64,000 nt of DNA from JAIVJG01 sp964236735 (lineage in GTDB: Bacteria; Acidobacteriota; Blastocatellia; Pyrinomonadales; Pyrinomonadaceae): the NCBI GenBank assembly GCA_964236735.1, contig CAXSFM010000001.1:434001-498000 (forward strand). Reading direction: 5' to 3'. The position numbers and the translations under genes are program-made. This document shows, piece by piece, positions 61,735-64,000 of the stretch. How positions within the stretch are numbered: position 1 is the stretch's first letter; each line of letters starts with the position of its first letter. Under the pieces are notes generated by a model. It ran no database searches. It was not told the origin of the DNA and saw only the letters and a program-made list of their open reading frames with translations.

Positions 61735-63276
61735 TCAGAGTTTCCGCTTCTTCAACGTCTCGTGAAGTTTCCGCGACGCCGCTGCGCCGTCCGCTTGCTC
61801 ATTGTAGCCCAACTTGCGTAACAAATCGCGCTGCCCGCGTGCGAGCGCGGGCGAGACGGAGACGTGCGTGCGGACGCCGCCCGGCTCGACGCGCAGTCCG
61901 AAAGGCTCGATCTCCGTCGATAGATTAATTTCATGCGCGCCGAGGACGTTCCCCTCTGTGAACGCGCTCATGCCCGGCAACGCGCCGAGTATTTCCGTCA
62001 ACGCGCGGTTCGCATCCTCGCGCTTTTCCGCTCCGCCGCCTGCTCGACGGTATAACTCTCGATAGACTTCGTCGAGAGATTTTTTCCCGCCCGTCTCTCT
62101 CATCAAAGTTAAATCGTAGAGGAACGCGACGAGCATCCCTTTGTGATAGACGAGCGAACCGTTGCCGCTCCAACGCCGCGCCGATGCCTCGATGAGCGAA
62201 ACTTCCTTCGCGCCGCGCGCCGATTTGTATCCATCGAAGGCGCGTCCCAACGCATTGAGATAATCCTGAAACGTCAACTGCTCGCGCCGCATCCCTTCGC
62301 GCAACGCCACATAGTTCGTGAAGCCTTCGTAGAACCAATCGTAATCGCCATCGAGCGCGAGGCCGTTCGGAATCCACAGATGAAAAAGTTCGTGCGTGAG
62401 CGAGCCGTTGACCTGAGCCAGCGCCGCAAGTTTCGACGGCGAGCGACCCGTGAGAAAGACGACCGTGCCGCCGCGCGTCTCCGCGTTCCACGCTTCGGCG
62501 GGCACGGCAGAAGCGTTGGGAAACGGCAGCAACGTGACCAGAGCGCGACGACGCGACGGCGCGCCGCCCGCGAGCTTTTCATAATCCTTCAACGTCTCGG
62601 CGATAATGCGCGTGACATCCTCATCCGCGAACGCCCACTCGCCCGCCGAGACGTAAGTGAACTCCGACGCGCCCGCACGCTCGCGCCGCTCGCGCAAATC
62701 CTGCCCGACGACGAAGACCGCCCCCTCCGCATCCTTCACGTCATACACGCCGTCCGTGCCGCGCGTCTCAAGCGTGGAAACCTGCCAGCCGGCGGGCAAC
62801 GCGAAACTCAACTTCGCATCAGTGAGCGGCAGCGGCAACAGATCGCCCGGCATCAATAATCCGCGCGTAGTTGTGAGCCATGAGATGTGCGCCGCGTCCG
62901 TGAAAAAGTTCGGCGGGTCGAGCCGCAAGTCATAACGAAACCGCGTCGCCGCACGCGCCGCTTCATACTCGCCCGGCGCAAGCTGTCGCACCGCAACGTC
63001 CGCGCCGCTCTCGTCCGCGAGCGTGAGATTTTCAAGGCGCGCGCTCAGATTCGTCGCGCCCGCGTAGGTGTTGCGGAATGACCACGCGGTCGCGCCCTCC
63101 GCGCGCTTTCCCTCAACCCTCACGCGCGTCGTTGATGCCGCGCTCGTGACGCTCAAATGCGCTTCGAGCGTTCCTTGCGCGCTCGCCACGCACGACGAGA
63201 AAAGGAGCAACGTCAAAGCGCAGCAAACTCTGCGCGCCGCACACCGAAGGTTCTTCCGGTATGCACCCGCGCGCAC
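61735..63276 (-). CDS. M61-type (glycyl aminopeptidase-like) zinc peptidase, secreted
   Basis: 513 residues when started at the GTG at 63276, which has GGAGAGAGAGA directly upstream and begins a clean signal peptide (about 9-33, VCCALTLLLFSSCVASAQ). The frame is open for another 109 codons upstream, but that part is Arg/His-rich, has no signal and reads as non-coding. The N-terminal beta domains (about 35-200) precede the metallopeptidase domain with zinc motif HELFH (residues 295-299) in SLTHELFHLWIPNGL and the third zinc ligand Glu in WFYEGFTNYVAL. The overall layout, with a C-terminal PDZ-like remnant (about 420-505), suits the M61 family. Substrate unknown; exported. Confidence 0.85.
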   Translation of the reverse strand: MRAGAYRKNLRCAARRVCCALTLLLFSSCVASAQGTLEAHLSVTSAASTTRVRVEGKRAEGATAWSFRNTYAGATNLSARLENLTLADESGADVAVRQLAPGEYEAARAATRFRYDLRLDPPNFFTDAAHISWLTTTRGLLMPGDLLPLPLTDAKLSFALPAGWQVSTLETRGTDGVYDVKDAEGAVFVVGQDLRERRERAGASEFTYVSAGEWAFADEDVTRIIAETLKDYEKLAGGAPSRRRALVTLLPFPNASAVPAEAWNAETRGGTVVFLTGRSPSKLAALAQVNGSLTHELFHLWIPNGLALDGDYDWFYEGFTNYVALREGMRREQLTFQDYLNALGRAFDGYKSARGAKEVSLIEASARRWSGNGSLVYHKGMLVAFLYDLTLMRETGGKKSLDEVYRELYRRAGGGAEKREDANRALTEILGALPGMSAFTEGNVLGAHEINLSTEIEPFGLRVEPGGVRTHVSVSPALARGQRDLLRKLGYNEQADGAAASRKLHETLKKRKL

Positions 63277-63615
63277 GTCTCTCTCTCCGATTTCTCCAGC
63301 CTCTTGATGTGATGAGATATACGTGGCGGGCGGCGCATCCGTGTCTCTTAAACGACGTGAGTTCGGGTTGGTTGGCAACGTTCGGGCGCGCTCCTTATTG
63401 TGCAAAAACACTTGGAAAACAGTAGCACAACGCTCAAGTTGGTGACTAGCGCGACGGGCTTTTCTCCGTGCCGGCGTTTGATGCCGGCGCAGATGCCTCG
63501 CATGGCTTTTCCGGTTCGGGCGCGAGGACGTTGACAGGCCGTATTGCTGACCGATAAAATCCGCGCTTGCAGATTTCAGTTTCCCGCATCCGGCGACAGA
63601 CACAGAGGAACGAAC
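63277..63615. other. Divergent intergenic region, no gene seen
   Basis: 339 bases between the M61-like gene (minus) and the 25-residue peptide gene (plus). The open frame that runs through it on the minus strand is judged non-coding because of the internal GTG start with strong ribosome-binding site at 63276. No convincing promoter could be chosen. Confidence 0.5.
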
Positions 63616-63693
63616 GTGACTCTCATCAAAGTCATCATCATCACCATCGCCTTCATTTTGGGACTCCTTTTCTTCGGGCGCTTCCTGTTCTAA
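63616..63693 (+). CDS. 25-residue single-pass membrane peptide
   Basis: GTG start at 63616 with AGAGGAA seven bases upstream, stop at 63691-63693. The peptide is almost entirely hydrophobic (TLIKVIIITIAFILGLLFFG) with one Lys near the N-terminus and one Arg near the C-terminus, so it would form a single membrane helix. Its stop is only five bases before the likely GTG start of the VWFA-related protein gene, which suggests a shared transcript. It was identified by reading frame and ribosome-binding site only, so a chance ORF cannot be excluded. Confidence 0.5.
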   Translation: MTLIKVIIITIAFILGLLFFGRFLF

Positions 63694-63698
63694 GCTGT

Positions 63699-64000
63699 GT
63701 GGCTGACGCGACTCTCAAACACGCGACGCATCCACGAACCACACCACGCCCGCGTCCCGCTCAACTTCTTTCACTTCAACTTCTAGCTTCCGCGCTCTTG
63801 CTGTTTATCTGTGTCGTGCGGACGCCCGCGCAAGGTAACGCGCCGTCTCCCTCGACGGATGAAGTCGTCCGCGTCAACACAGACCTCGTGACCATCCCCG
63901 TCTTCGTCAAAGACGCGCGCGGCGGGCGCATCTCCGGCCTGACGCAAAACGATTTCGAGGTGCGCGAAAACGGGCGCGTGATTAAAACGGACTACTTCGC
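63699..64000 (+). CDS. VWFA-related protein of the acidobacterial type (N-terminal part, cut by window edge)
   Basis: The frame runs from GTG 63699 to the end of the window (100 codons). After an N-terminal Pro/Arg-rich stretch comes a signal-like hydrophobic segment (LLASALLLFICVVRTPAQ), then VVRVNTDLVTIPVFVKDARG, GGRISGLTQNDFEVRENGR and VIKTDYFA. The VNTDLVTIPVFV, GLTQNDFEV and ENG pattern is the opening of TIGR03436-type 'VWFA-related Acidobacterial domain' proteins, which continue with a von Willebrand factor A fold. Those are exported proteins of unknown function, expanded in Acidobacteriota, and support the taxonomic guess. The stop codon and VWA core lie beyond the window. It directly follows the small membrane peptide gene. 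Confidence 0.82.
   Translation, partial: MADATLKHATHPRTTPRPRPAQLLSLQLLASALLLFICVVRTPAQGNAPSPSTDEVVRVNTDLVTIPVFVKDARGGRISGLTQNDFEVRENGRVIKTDYF

Overview
The window is GC-rich, densely coded bacterial chromosome, most likely from an Acidobacteriota genome (Blastocatellia/Pyrinomonadales-like). This is an inference from gene content, not from a marker-gene match. The pointers are a VWFA-related domain of the acidobacterial type at the right edge, a DUF1800/DUF1501 pair, many secreted peptidases, a TPR protein with a carboxypeptidase-regulatory-like N-terminus, and a pilB-pilT-pilC block. I saw no rRNA, tRNA, CRISPR array, IS element or prophage.

Layout. 1-4502 (minus): 5'-complete but C-terminally cut comEC, preceded by a secreted glutamate-carboxypeptidase-II-like M28 peptidase. 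4924-6909 (plus): orphan peptide-binding lipoprotein. 6930-12811 (minus): RlmD-like rRNA methyltransferase, a small membrane protein, an unknown protein, then birA - thioesterase - glycosyltransferase - coaX with overlapping reading frames. 12915-13088: a short ORF that looks like a relic of a restriction-modification enzyme. 13310-18535 (minus): pilB - unknown secreted protein - pilT - pilC, which together with comEC suggests twitching and/or DNA uptake. 18802-22798: TPR protein, then a sigma factor/anti-sigma pair. 22905-31125: acyl-CoA ligase, M28 peptidase, DUF1800 and Tat-dependent DUF1501 proteins, a glycine-zipper protein and a zinc-ribbon membrane protein. 31170-37850: PP-loop ATPase, an unknown secreted protein, a secreted alpha/beta-hydrolase and an FGGY sugar kinase.

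37905-53511 (minus) is the most unusual block: five tightly packed genes encoding, in transcription order, a membrane-anchored beta-propeller protein, a VIT/VWA protein, a 2,652-residue TPR-type protein and two membrane-anchored proteins of unknown function. All carry an N-terminal hydrophobic segment, so they probably form one cell-envelope system that I cannot assign to a known pathway.

53821-64000: CoA-binding protein, XerC/D-type recombinase, NUDIX hydrolase, a small membrane protein in locally AT-richer DNA, a secreted amidohydrolase, a 709-residue papain-like protease/alpha-beta-hydrolase fusion, an SH3-type lipoprotein, an M61-like peptidase with a GTG start, a 25-residue membrane peptide and the start of a VWFA-related protein.

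Five intergenic regions, each next to a gene start, hold imperfect hairpins built from tandem 7-9 nt words. They look like one recurring kind of element and are listed separately.
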